DNA of 47,201 nucleotides from Chloroflexota bacterium (GTDB lineage: Bacteria > Chloroflexota > Anaerolineae > Anaerolineales > Villigracilaceae): the NCBI GenBank assembly GCA_024434165.1, contig QMIW01000025.1:1-47201 (forward strand), in the 5' to 3' direction. Every line of letters starts with the position of its first letter. Positions within the stretch are counted from its first letter, which is position 1. The notes beneath the pieces are model-generated. The model was not told the DNA's origin. It saw only the letters and a program-made list of their open reading frames with translations, and did not search any database. This document shows positions 33,297 to 41,029 of this stretch, one piece after another. Made by a program: the position numbers and the translations under genes.

Positions 33297-34085
33297 TTAT
33301 CCCGGGACGAAGATGGCGACGAAACGGGGGAAGAAAATGATCAAATATGCGCTGACGATGAAATATGGCCCATAGGGGATGAAGATCATCAGCGCATTCT
33401 TTTTGTACCCGCGTGTGATGAACATTCCAATGACAAGAAAGAAACTGACGATTCCGCCGAGCAGGATGCTGATGAGAATGCAGAGCCAGATGAGGGGCCA
33501 GCCTGTCAAAAAACCCAGCACCGTCACAAGGATGACATCGCCCGCGCCGAGGGCTTCTTCATCGTCCGATTGTATTCCCCGCGCCGCCAGCCTTTTGGCG
33601 CGCACCCGCGTGAACAATACGCCCAGCAGGTAGAACGCAAACATGATGAGAAAGCCCGCCAGCCCGCCTTGCAGCGAGGGGAGCCATCCATGCGAGACGA
33701 CCCCGAAAACCAGCGCCAGCAGGGCGCCCGCAATGCTGGTCGGGTGCAGGATCAGGCGGTGTTCGATGTCAATGACCATCACCACGCCGAAATAAACGAT
33801 CAGCAGGAACCCAAGCGCAAATCCCGGTTTGGACGGCGGCTGTATCCACGCATGGAGGCTTGCCGCGATCATCGCGGCTTGCACCGCCCACGGACGGATG
33901 CCGCGCGCGTGTCCGTTCGGACAGGGCTGAAAGAGCAAATACTCTTTCAGCGAATAAGGTGACTGGCAGTGAGGGCATGTGGGCTGGCTGAACCGTCTCG
34001 TAACGGGGAGGACATCGGAAAGATAATTGACGATCCAACCTGCGCACCAGCCGAGTAGGATGGGAACAATCAACAGAATTGACAT
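33297..34085 (-). CDS. Prepilin peptidase (type IV, A24 family)
   Basis: Membrane aspartic protease that cleaves prepilin signal peptides, 262 residues with about seven membrane segments. The two catalytic aspartates are visible: Asp106 in VIDIEHRLI and Asp183 in the GAGDV motif. The N-terminal zinc-binding-like cysteine group (CPHC, then CPNGH) is kept. It is the first gene of the Tad unit. A promoter with good hexamers ends only a few bases before its ATG, so the message may be leaderless. It probably processes the TadE-like proteins encoded downstream. Confidence 0.92.
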   Translation of the reverse strand: MSILLIVPILLGWCAGWIVNYLSDVLPVTRRFSQPTCPHCQSPYSLKEYLLFQPCPNGHARGIRPWAVQAAMIAASLHAWIQPPSKPGFALGFLLIVYFGVVMVIDIEHRLILHPTSIAGALLALVFGVVSHGWLPSLQGGLAGFLIMFAFYLLGVLFTRVRAKRLAARGIQSDDEEALGAGDVILVTVLGFLTGWPLIWLCILISILLGGIVSFFLVIGMFITRGYKKNALMIFIPYGPYFIVSAYLIIFFPRFVAIFVPG

Positions 34086-34093
34086 CTTGAATT

Positions 34094-34122
34094 ATTATAA
34101 TTCCAATTGCAGGGGCGGGCAA
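34094..34122 (-). promoter_or_regulatory. Promoter of the Tad cluster
   Basis: Minus strand -35 TTGCCC (34122-34117), 17-base spacer, -10 TATAAT (34099-34094). The expected start is about 34087, within two or three bases of the prepilin peptidase ATG. Confidence 0.75.
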
Positions 34123-34156
34123 AAACGCATTTCGGTGTAAGCCGATTGCAATGTTC

Positions 34157-34185
34157 TTGGCGGATTACCGAAACCGCCTTACAAT
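34157..34185 (+). promoter_or_regulatory. Promoter of murA
   Basis: -35 TTGGCG at 34157-34162 and -10 TACAAT at 34180-34185, 17-base spacer. AAAGGAG at 34196-34202 then sets the start codon at 34208. Confidence 0.7.
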
Positions 34186-34207
34186 TTTGCATGGTAAAGG
34201 AGATGAA

Positions 34208-35488
34208 ATGGAAGAATTTGTCATTGAAGGCGGCGTTCCGCTGCGGGGCGAAGTCACTCCCTCCGGGAATAAGAACGCCGCATTGCCTCTGCTTGCCGCC
34301 TGTCTGCTCACCGACGAGCCGGTTGTGCTTCATAACATCCCGAACATTCGCGATGTGATTGCCATGAGGAAATTGATCGAAAGCCTGGGGGCTGTGATCG
34401 AGGAACTGGACGCGAACACCTGGCGCATCACCACCCGGGACCTCACCGCCTCTCACCTGGACCCGGACCTGTGCCGCCGCATTCGGGCTTCGATCCTCGT
34501 TGCGGGACCCGTCCTTGCCCGCGCCGGCGGGATCAACCTCCCGCCCCCCGGCGGCGATGTCATCGGACGCCGGAGGCTGGATACTCACATCCTTGCCCTG
34601 CGCGCCCTGGGCGCGGATGTTACCTACAACCGCGTGTTCGATATCCACGCCTCCGAACTGCACGGCGCAGACATCCTGCTGGATGAAGCCAGCGTGACCG
34701 CCACTGAAAACGCGGTCATGGCGGCTGTCTTCGCGAAAGGGGAGACACGTATCCGCAATGCCGCCTCGGAGCCGCATGTGCAGGAACTGTGCAACTTCCT
34801 CAACCTGCTTGGCGCGCGCATCGAGGGAATCGGCTCCAACACGCTGCACATTCAGGGGGTTTCCAAACTGCACGGCGGGGAGTTTACGATTGGACCCGAC
34901 CTGCTGGAAGTCGTAAGTTACATCGGCGCGGCAGTCGTGACGCGCGGGACGATTCGCATCCATAATGCGGGTATCGAGCATCTTGAAATGGTGGCGCAGA
35001 CCTTTCGCCGTCTTGGTGTCCACTGGGTGGTGGATGGCGGCGATATCATCGTGCCTGCCGACCAATCCCTGGTCGTTCAATCTGACCTGGATGGAGCCGT
35101 GCCGGAAATCAAAACGAACGTTTGGCCCGCCTTTCCGACCGACCTGACGAGCATTGCCATTACCGTGGCGACACAAACCTCCGGCTCGGTCTTGTTCCAC
35201 GATTGGATGTTCTCCGGGAGAATGTACTTCACCGACAAACTGGTCGGCATGGGCGCGCGCATCATCCTGTGCGATCCGTACCGCTGCCTGGTTCAGGGAC
35301 CCACCCCGCTGTACTCCGAAAAGCTGGAAAGCCCCGATATTCGCGCCGGCATGGCTTTGCTCCTGGCGGCGCTTGCGGCGCAGGGTACGTCGAAAATCCG
35401 CAACATTGTGCAGATCGAACGCGGTTACGAAAAAGTGGATGAAAAACTGAAACTCCTCGGTGCAAACATCAGGCGCGCCACGGAATAA
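34208..35488 (+). CDS. murA: UDP-N-acetylglucosamine 1-carboxyvinyltransferase, Cys-to-Asp form
   Basis: First committed step of peptidoglycan synthesis, transferring enolpyruvate from PEP to UDP-GlcNAc in the cytoplasm. 426 residues from the ATG at 34208 (AAAGGAG five bases upstream). SGNKNAALP near 19-27 supplies the substrate lysine and asparagine. The mobile-loop motif that normally reads GGCxIGxRPxDxH here reads GGDVIGRRRLDTH, with Asp117 in place of the catalytic cysteine. In families with Asp at this position, such as mycobacteria, fosfomycin cannot form its adduct, so resistance is expected. Otherwise intact. Single gene with its own promoter and terminator. Confidence 0.96.
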   Translation: MEEFVIEGGVPLRGEVTPSGNKNAALPLLAACLLTDEPVVLHNIPNIRDVIAMRKLIESLGAVIEELDANTWRITTRDLTASHLDPDLCRRIRASILVAGPVLARAGGINLPPPGGDVIGRRRLDTHILALRALGADVTYNRVFDIHASELHGADILLDEASVTATENAVMAAVFAKGETRIRNAASEPHVQELCNFLNLLGARIEGIGSNTLHIQGVSKLHGGEFTIGPDLLEVVSYIGAAVVTRGTIRIHNAGIEHLEMVAQTFRRLGVHWVVDGGDIIVPADQSLVVQSDLDGAVPEIKTNVWPAFPTDLTSIAITVATQTSGSVLFHDWMFSGRMYFTDKLVGMGARIILCDPYRCLVQGPTPLYSEKLESPDIRAGMALLLAALAAQGTSKIRNIVQIERGYEKVDEKLKLLGANIRRATE

Positions 35489-35500
35489 CAATCTGTCATG

Positions 35501-35548
35501 AAAAAACGGCGTCTCGCATCCTTTGCGGATGACGAGACGCCGTTTTTT
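35501..35548. terminator. Bidirectional terminator between murA and a lipoprotein gene
   Basis: A-run, then stem ACGGCGTCTCG...CGAGACGCCGT with further pairing ATCC/GGAT, then a T-run (AAAAAA at 35501 and TTTTTT at 35543). It should stop transcription from both sides of this convergent pair. Confidence 0.95.
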
Positions 35549-35563
35549 ACGTCTGTGAAACCG

Positions 35564-36163
35564 TTACGGCACGACGATGACTTCCGGTTTGATCTTTACG
35601 ACGAAGAGGTGGTTGTCGCCGACGCGGTTGTTAATATAACCGGAGGCGTTGCCCGAAGAGCCGTCGGAGTAGGCGATCAATGCAAAGGCAAAGTATTCGC
35701 CCTTCGGTATCGAAACGGTCAGTTTTTCCTTCTTGCCCAGATAGTATGTCAGGAAGCCGCATTGCCCATGCAGGTTCTTCGAAAGATGCAGGGACAACGT
35801 TACCGTTCCGTTGGTATCGTTTTCGATGCGGACGCTGGATTGCGGACCGGCTTCCGCGACATTCAACGGACCTTCACATTCGCCAGCCGGTTTGGATGTG
35901 GCGGTGGGCGGCGCGATTGCGATGGTGGGGGAAGGCAGCGCCGGAGGCGTAAAAGTCGGCAGGGAGGTGGGGCTGGGGGTTTCTGTTGGCGGGGGCGGTG
36001 TGGCGGTGGGAATGGACGCCTGCGTCATCGCAACCATGGTCCAAGCCGCGGCGACGGCTGTGCCCTGCACCTCTTCCGAGGACATGGTCGGGGCAGCCGG
36101 CTGGCCGCATGCCGCCAAAAACAAGGCGAGCGCCGCGAGGATGGGTAATACTTTTTTCATCAT
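35564..36163 (-). CDS. Thr-Pro-rich lipoprotein
   Basis: About 199 residues from the ATG at 36163 (GGAGAG five bases upstream). Lipoprotein signal MMKKVLPILAALALFLAAC with lipobox LAAC. A Pro/Thr tether (TATPPPPTETPSPTSLPTFTP) leads to a C-terminal domain of about 100 residues (VRIENDTNGTVTLSLHLSK...YYLGKKEKLTVSIPKGEYFAFA). This domain resembles small beta-sandwich modules. It has the same plan as the neighbour at 36234-36929, so the two are probably paralogues. Function unknown. Confidence 0.8.
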   Translation of the reverse strand: MMKKVLPILAALALFLAACGQPAAPTMSSEEVQGTAVAAAWTMVAMTQASIPTATPPPPTETPSPTSLPTFTPPALPSPTIAIAPPTATSKPAGECEGPLNVAEAGPQSSVRIENDTNGTVTLSLHLSKNLHGQCGFLTYYLGKKEKLTVSIPKGEYFAFALIAYSDGSSGNASGYINNRVGDNHLFVVKIKPEVIVVP

Positions 36164-36233
36164 TTGTCTCTCCATTTTAGTTTCCTGCCAAGTACGACTG
36201 TGTAAATTGTGTTTGTACTTGGGACAAACCGGT

Positions 36234-36929
36234 TCATTGCTTTTTGATCGTTATCTTATCTTTGAATAAAGTGATCAACAACTCGTCGTCTTTTGCCAGC
36301 GAAAAACTTCCGGTAAACTGCCTGCCGCCCACCCAGGCAACATAGGTGTACTTGCCGGCGGGCGCCTTTGCCTTGACCTGCCTGTTCACCGGGTATTCAA
36401 GGATGGTGACATAACCTTCCTTGGTCACACAGCGGAGCGAAATGTAGGCGTCCACGTGGGATTTATTGAACAGATTGATCACGCCGTAGGGCAGGTCCGG
36501 CGGGAGCGTGCCGTAAAACTGCGGGTGGGGCGTTGTCGTCTGGGTCAGCGGGTTGAGTGTGCTGCCCGGCGTTCCAGTGAACGGCAGTGTTCCAACCAGG
36601 GCGGAGACGCCCGCTGTGCCGGTCAGATTTTCGGGTGCAATCGTTCCCGTGCCAAGAGTCGCTGTCAGCGTGAGGAGAAGCGGGTTTTGCGTCTCGGTTG
36701 GAGTGGCTGGAACTTCGGTGCTCGTCGGCGTAAAAACAACGGGGGTCTCGCTTGGAACCGGTGTCGCTGAAGGCAATGCTTGCAGGGTCTGTTGGGAAAG
36801 GACAGCCGCCGTGCCTTGCAGGTCGGCTTCCGAAAGCGGGGTTGGGCTGCCCGCCCCCTGTGTGGCGGCTGGCAGGCACGCGCTCAAAACCAGGCTGGTT
36901 AACAAAACCGTGATGAGCAATTTTTTCAT
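36234..36929 (-). CDS. Thr-Pro-rich lipoprotein, paralogue of the downstream gene
   Basis: About 231 residues from the ATG at 36929 (GGGAG nine bases upstream). Signal MKKLLITVLLTSLVLSAC, lipobox LSAC, then an alternating Pro/Thr linker of about 100 residues. The C-terminal domain (VINLFNKSHVDAYISLRCVTKEGY...VKAKAPAGKYTYVAWVGG) aligns by eye with the neighbouring lipoprotein: both have a nucleus of 'xVxxPxGxYxxxA'. Possibly a two-gene family exposed on the cell surface. Function unknown. Confidence 0.8.
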   Translation of the reverse strand: MKKLLITVLLTSLVLSACLPAATQGAGSPTPLSEADLQGTAAVLSQQTLQALPSATPVPSETPVVFTPTSTEVPATPTETQNPLLLTLTATLGTGTIAPENLTGTAGVSALVGTLPFTGTPGSTLNPLTQTTTPHPQFYGTLPPDLPYGVINLFNKSHVDAYISLRCVTKEGYVTILEYPVNRQVKAKAPAGKYTYVAWVGGRQFTGSFSLAKDDELLITLFKDKITIKKQ

Positions 36930-36962
36930 GATACCCAACTCCCTCGCCCTGCGTTTTCCGGC

Positions 36963-37310
36963 TTACGCCTGCTGACCGACGACATCCATGAACTGCGTGA
37001 CTACATCGCGCAGCATGCGCTCGGGCAGCGCCCCAACCTGGCGGTGCACAACCTTGCCGCCCGCCACGAACAACAACGTGGGGATGCCCTGAATGCCGAA
37101 CTTTTGCATCCATTCAGCGTGGTCGTCTGTGTTGATTTTGGCGACGATCAACTTCCCCTCCATTTCCTTTGCCAGTTTCTCGAGCGTGGGTGCGATCATC
37201 TTGCAAGGACCGCACCAGGGCGCCCAAAAATCCACGATGACCGGCAGCGTTGACTGCATGACGACTTTCTCAAAGGTTTCATCTGAGATGTGAATGGGTT
37301 CTCCAGACAT
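36963..37310 (-). CDS. trxA: Thioredoxin
   Basis: Disulfide reductase of 115 residues with the active site WCGPC (Cys33 and Cys36) after VIVDFWAP. The cis-proline loop GIQGIPTLLF is present. Typical cytosolic TrxA length, with no signal peptide. AAGGAA stands before the ATG. It diverges from ftsY; the short space between them must hold both promoters. Its downstream neighbour is a lipoprotein gene that is probably unrelated. Confidence 0.95.
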   Translation of the reverse strand: MSGEPIHISDETFEKVVMQSTLPVIVDFWAPWCGPCKMIAPTLEKLAKEMEGKLIVAKINTDDHAEWMQKFGIQGIPTLLFVAGGKVVHRQVGALPERMLRDVVTQFMDVVGQQA

Positions 37311-37384
37311 GATTCGTTCCTTTTTCTTTCTCCTATGTTTTGAACATTGCTTTATTTAGCCGAATGAGTATAACATAAAAACCC

Positions 37385-37393
37385 TGATATAAT
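37385..37393 (+). promoter_or_regulatory. Extended -10 promoter of ftsY
   Basis: TGATATAAT with the hexamer at 37388-37393, only eight bases from the ftsY ATG at 37402, which predicts a leaderless or near-leaderless message. A second candidate, TTGCTT (37347-37352) with TATAAC (37369-37374), lies 16 bases further up. Confidence 0.6.
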
Positions 37394-37401
37394 CGCCGCC
37401 C

Positions 37402-38310
37402 ATGAGTATTTTTTCACGTTGGCGCGAAGGACTTTCGCGCACCAGCAAAGCCGCCTTTGGACAAATCGCATCCATCCTGGGGACATCCGAGATCACAAAC
37501 GAAACATGGGACGATTTGGAAGCGTTGTTGATTCAAGCCGATATGGGGATCGAGACAACCTCCTCCGTTCTGGATTCTCTCAAACGCCTCACGCGGACCG
37601 AGGGCCTGATCCGCGCCAATGAGCTGACCGATGCCCTGAAGCGCGAACTGCGTTCGCGCCTCACCGCGCCGCCCCCGCTTAATTTCGATTGCAAACCGAC
37701 CATCATCCTTGTTGTGGGCGTGAACGGCTCCGGCAAGACGACCACGATTGCAAAACTGACCTCCCGTTTCATTGGAGACGGCAAAACGGTCCTGCTCGGC
37801 GCGGCAGATACGTTCCGTGCCGCGGCGGTGGACCAACTCCAGGTCTGGGGCGACAGGCTGAACGTCAGCGTGGTGGCGGGCGCCCCGGAGAGCGACCCGG
37901 GCGCGGTGGCGTTCAACGCCGTCCAGTCGGGCATCGCCCGCGGCGTGGATATCGTCATGATTGACACCGCCGGGCGTTTGCACACCCGCTTCAACCTGAT
38001 GGAAGAGTTGAAAAAGGTCAATCGCGTGGCTGGCAAGGCGCTGGAAGGCGCGCCGCACGCCGTCTGGCTGGTGCTGGACGCGACGACCGGACAGAACGCA
38101 TTGCAGCAGGCGCGTTCATTTAAAGAAGCCGTGAATGTGACGGGCGTGATTCTCTCGAAACTCGATTCATCGGCGCGGGGCGGCATGGCGTTTGCCATTC
38201 AACGCGAACTCGGTTTGCCGATTCTATTCGCAGGCTTGGGCGAAAAACCCGAAGACCTGACTCCCTTCGACCCCGATGCCTTTGTGGAAGGCGTCCTCGC
38301 AAATGATTAG
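37402..38310 (+). CDS. ftsY: Signal recognition particle receptor FtsY
   Basis: SRP-GTPase that docks ribosome-nascent-chain complexes to the membrane. 302 residues, essentially the NG domain without the acidic A domain. GTPase motifs: GVNGSGKTTTIAKL near 104-117, DTFRAAAVDQL, DTAGR and TGVILSKLDSSARGG. It begins MSIFSRWREGLSRTSKAAFG, an amphipathic N-helix region. No ribosome-binding site is seen before the ATG, in line with a leaderless transcript. prfB follows within eight bases. Confidence 0.96.
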   Translation: MSIFSRWREGLSRTSKAAFGQIASILGTSEITNETWDDLEALLIQADMGIETTSSVLDSLKRLTRTEGLIRANELTDALKRELRSRLTAPPPLNFDCKPTIILVVGVNGSGKTTTIAKLTSRFIGDGKTVLLGAADTFRAAAVDQLQVWGDRLNVSVVAGAPESDPGAVAFNAVQSGIARGVDIVMIDTAGRLHTRFNLMEELKKVNRVAGKALEGAPHAVWLVLDATTGQNALQQARSFKEAVNVTGVILSKLDSSARGGMAFAIQRELGLPILFAGLGEKPEDLTPFDPDAFVEGVLAND

Positions 38311-38318
38311 GAGACCTT

Positions 38319-39405
38319 ATGCAAGATTTGCTTCAACGATTGAACAATGCAAACGAAGTAGTCCAACAACTTTTGGAGCGTCTTTGACCTGGCGGGGAAA
38401 CAGAGTCAACTTTCCGTGCTGGAAAAGGAAATCGAGCAGCCCGGTTTCTGGAACGATACCTCCAACGCCCAGCGGGTGATGAAAACCGTTTCGGCGTTGA
38501 AGGATGAGGTGGAAACCTGGGCTTCGATTCAACGACAGATTCACGACCTGACCGACCTGGCAAGCCTCGGCGACGAGTCGCTGCGGGCGGATCTGGAAGC
38601 CGAGACCGCCAAACTGGAAGCCGATCTTGAAAAGCGTTCCTTTGCCGCGATGCTCTCCGGTCCATACGACCACGACGATGCCATTCTCGCCATCCACGCC
38701 GGGGCGGGCGGCACCGACTCGCAGGATTGGGCGGAAATGCTTCAGCGCATGTATTTGCGCTGGGCAGAGGCTCACGGATTCACTGCAGAAATTGTGGATT
38801 CCACGCCGGGCGAAGAAGCGGGCATCAAAAGCGTGACCATTGCCGTCGGCGGAAAATACGCCTTCGGGTATTTGCGCTCCGAAAAGGGAGTGCACCGCCT
38901 TGTGCGCCTTTCCCCGTTCGATGCGGCGCACCGCAGGCATACCTCCTTTGCGCTGGTGGAGGTCCTGCCGCAGGTCTCGATGGATGAAGCCGATGTGGAG
39001 ATCAACCCCGGCGACATCAAGATGGACGTGTTCCGTTCCTCCGGCGCAGGCGGACAAAACGTGCAGAAGAACGCCACCGCCGTGCGCCTGACCCACATCC
39101 CAACCGGAATTGTGGTGACCTGTCAAAACGAGCGCTCGCAAACTCAAAACCGCGAGTTCGCCATGCGGATTTTGCGCGCCCGCCTGCTCGAATTGAAAAC
39201 CGCCGAAAAGGAGGAGGAGCGGGCAATCCTGCGCGGTGAATACACCAAAGCCGAGTGGGGCAGCCAGATTCGCTCGTATGTGCTGCACCCTTACCAGATG
39301 GTCAAGGACCACCGCACCGACTATCAGGTTGGCAACGCCCAATCCGTTCTGGATGGCGACCTGGATGCCTTGATGGAAGCTTACTTGAGAAACGGGGGAA
39401 AGTAG
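38319..39405 (+). CDS. prfB: Peptide chain release factor 2 with programmed +1 frameshift
   Basis: Terminates translation at UAA and UGA. The gene starts at the ATG at 38319 (AGGAG five bases upstream). It reads 22 codons to CTT TGA C at 38382-38388, where a +1 shift continues into the main frame, giving about 361 residues. A Shine-Dalgarno-like GGAG stands just before the slip site, as in other bacterial prfB genes. The specificity tripeptide SPF is near residue 198 (RLSPFDA), and the catalytic GGQ near 244 (SGAGGQNVQKN). Both are intact, so the apparent stop is regulation and not damage. It is eight bases after ftsY. Confidence 0.96.
38372..38388 (+). promoter_or_regulatory. Programmed frameshift site in prfB
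   Basis: TTTGGAGCGTCTTTGAC: an internal GGAG, then CTT, the in-frame TGA, and C. Low RF2 levels slow termination at this UGA and favour the shift, an autoregulatory loop known in prfB. Confidence 0.95.
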
Positions 39406-39438
39406 CGGGTAAAGGCTGCGTTACGGAAATTGGAAAAC

Positions 39439-39470
39439 AAAAAGAGCGGACAGTGACGCCCGCTCTTTTT
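39439..39470 (+). terminator. Terminator of ftsY-prfB
   Basis: AAAAAGAGCGG and CCGCTCTTTTT pair perfectly over 11 bases around a ten-base loop, with the T-run in the 3' arm. It lies 33 bases past the prfB stop. Confidence 0.9.
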
Positions 39471-39483
39471 ACTTTGCTTTTGT

Positions 39484-39654
39484 GGTTCTACCGTTTTTTA
39501 ACGGGAGAACCATTTTCACCGCGACCCTCATGCTGAGGGCTTAGGACACGACGATCACGAAGGAAAAACGCCTGTAAAGTGGACGCCTTTTCCCTTCTTT
39601 GTGTACTTGGCGCCCTTTGTAGTTAGGTTCTTTCCCGTTAATTACGGGAGAGCC
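39484..39654. mobile_element. MITE-like element with GGTTCT/GGCTCT ends, copy C (inverted)
   Basis: Left end at 39484-39511 is itself a hairpin (GGTTCTACCGTT and AACGGGAGAACC). The right end at 39626-39654 pairs GGTTCTTTCCCGT with ACGGGAGAGCC. The interior, read on the minus strand, carries ACAAAGGGCGCCAAGTACAC, matching copy A. Located between prfB and the S1-domain gene. Confidence 0.8.
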
Positions 39655-39662
39655 GCTTTTGT

Positions 39663-40433
39663 TTAGCCGCCGGTGGGAAGCCGCTTCTCAAGGGTGCTGT
39701 TGAGGATGTGCTCGTGCTCCTCGGAATTGGATTTCAGCGACTTGCGGCGAATCTTGTTGCGTCCCTGTGCTCGTTCGAGCGCCTGCTGCCAGGCGATTTG
39801 CATGGCGGTGTATTCGGGCTCGTTGGAAACCTCGACCTCCATCTCGGACGCGCCTTCGTCCTTCTTGTTCCTGCGTTTGCCCCTGCCTTTGTGTTCATCG
39901 TGTTCGTGCTTCACTTCCTCGATGACCTCGGTTTGCAGGGCTTTCATGCTCAGGCGGATCTGCCGCTTGCGGCGGTCCACATCGAGGACTTTCGCCTCGA
40001 CTTCCTCGCCTTCCTTGAGCACCTCGCTGGCGGTTTTGACGTAGCCGTGAGCCAGTTCGCTGACGTGAATGAGACCGGGGCGCTCCGCGCCGAAATCCAC
40101 GAACGCGCCATAGGATTCAAGGCGGACGACCCTGCCCTTCACAACCATCTCAGGCTTGATTTCCTTCCATTCGTAGGCGAGGGGTTCGATCATGGTCAGT
40201 TCGATGCGGTCCTTGCGGACGCGCTTGACCCACACTTCCACATCCTGTCCCTCCTTTACTACGTCTTCCACTTTATTGACCGGGTTTTCACTGAGTTGTG
40301 AGATGTGGATGACACCGGGTAAACTTTGTCCGATGTCCACGAGCGCCCCCGCAAGTGTGGTTTTCAGGATTTTGCCGCCTAGTTTCATTTTTGGTTCAAG
40401 CGCTACGGCGGGCGCGCTGTCGGGTGTAGCCAT
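39663..40433 (-). CDS. S1 RNA-binding domain protein
   Basis: 256 residues with two S1 domains in tandem: about 16-82 (KTTLAGALVDIGQSLPGVIHISQLS) and about 93-165 (RVVRLESYGAFVDFGAERPGLIHVSEL). A highly charged, low-complexity C-terminal tail follows (EHDEHKGRGKRRNKKDEGAS). Shorter than ribosomal protein S1, but of the same domain type. A role in translation or RNA metabolism is likely. It is transcribed away from ileS, with about 600 bases between them holding the ileS regulatory region. Confidence 0.85.
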   Translation of the reverse strand: MATPDSAPAVALEPKMKLGGKILKTTLAGALVDIGQSLPGVIHISQLSENPVNKVEDVVKEGQDVEVWVKRVRKDRIELTMIEPLAYEWKEIKPEMVVKGRVVRLESYGAFVDFGAERPGLIHVSELAHGYVKTASEVLKEGEEVEAKVLDVDRRKRQIRLSMKALQTEVIEEVKHEHDEHKGRGKRRNKKDEGASEMEVEVSNEPEYTAMQIAWQQALERAQGRNKIRRKSLKSNSEEHEHILNSTLEKRLPTGG

Positions 40434-40552
40434 AATTTATACTCCTGCTTCTCTGAAATAATGCCGAAAAAAGATTATACCTGTCCGGTAAAAATCAGTC
40501 AATGCGGATTCGGTCAGTTGCAAATACGCTGCAAAGCCGTGCGGCGGTTCTC

Positions 40553-40581
40553 TTGCCGTTTCGGAACGACCTGTGTATAAT
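40553..40581 (+). promoter_or_regulatory. Promoter of the ileS T-box transcript
   Basis: -35 TTGCCG at 40553-40558, 17-base spacer, and -10 TATAAT at 40576-40581. RNA should start near 40588, at the beginning of the T-box leader. Confidence 0.8.
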
Positions 40582-40587
40582 CCGCAA

Positions 40588-40900
40588 ACAATTGCAAAAG
40601 CAAGGATGGGAACGAGTAAACTTGTCGAAACGTTCAGCGAGTCCGAAGTCAGGTGTGAAGCGGATACGCGTAGACGGTTGAAAATCCTCCCGGAGCTGTG
40701 ATCTGAAATCAGCGACCAGTAACCAGTAATCGGTTATCAGTCACCAGTGGTTAGTTGCTGAAAGTAGGTGAGCCGAGGTTGTTCCTCGTTATCGGAACAG
40801 GACGATGGTTGTCGTCCAATGAGTGTCCCGCGTATTTGCGGGGAACCAGAGTGGTACCGCGTGAGCATGGCTCTCGTCTCTGAGTGAGATGAGAGTTTTT
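40588..40900 (+). promoter_or_regulatory. T-box riboswitch controlling ileS
   Basis: Leader of about 310 bases. The T-box sequence AGAGTGGTACCGCG is at 40848-40861; its UGG(U) bulge reads the tRNA 3' end. The terminator follows at 40871-40900: CTCTCGTCTC with GAGATGAGAG (one G-T pair), then TTTTT. Upstream, AGCGAG and GGTGTGAAG resemble Stem I features. GAAAATCCTCCCGGAGC carries a likely isoleucine specifier ATC at 40684-40686. High uncharged tRNA-Ile should favour readthrough into ileS. Boundaries of Stem I are approximate. Confidence 0.9.
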
Positions 40901-40911
40901 ATTTTAATTTC

Positions 40912-41014
40912 ATGTCGTTGCGAGGAGGAGCAGCGCGAGCCGCGTCGAGACGACGAAGCAGCCTCCCGGAAAATGGAGATTGCTTCGTGGCGTCCTGCAC
41001 CACTCGCAATGACA
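40912..41014. repeat. ATGTC(A/G)TTGCGA palindromic repeat, copy 3
   Basis: Begins ATGTCGTTGCGAGGAG and ends CTCGCAATGACA, with internal CGAAGCAGCCTCC and GAGATTGCTTCG. It lies in the ileS leader between the T-box terminator and the ribosome-binding site, and is the source of a false N-terminal extension of the ileS frame. Confidence 0.88.
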
Positions 41015-41029
41015 ATTCAAGGAGCGAGA

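Noticed and set aside
38416-39405. A GTG start for prfB at 38416
   Set aside because: The CTT TGA C site and an upstream ATG with a good ribosome-binding site show that the gene starts at 38319 and shifts frame.
40889-41029. N-terminal extension of IleS
   Set aside because: The upstream ATG lies in the T-box terminator and the extension is coded by a palindromic repeat; a proper ribosome-binding site precedes 41030.
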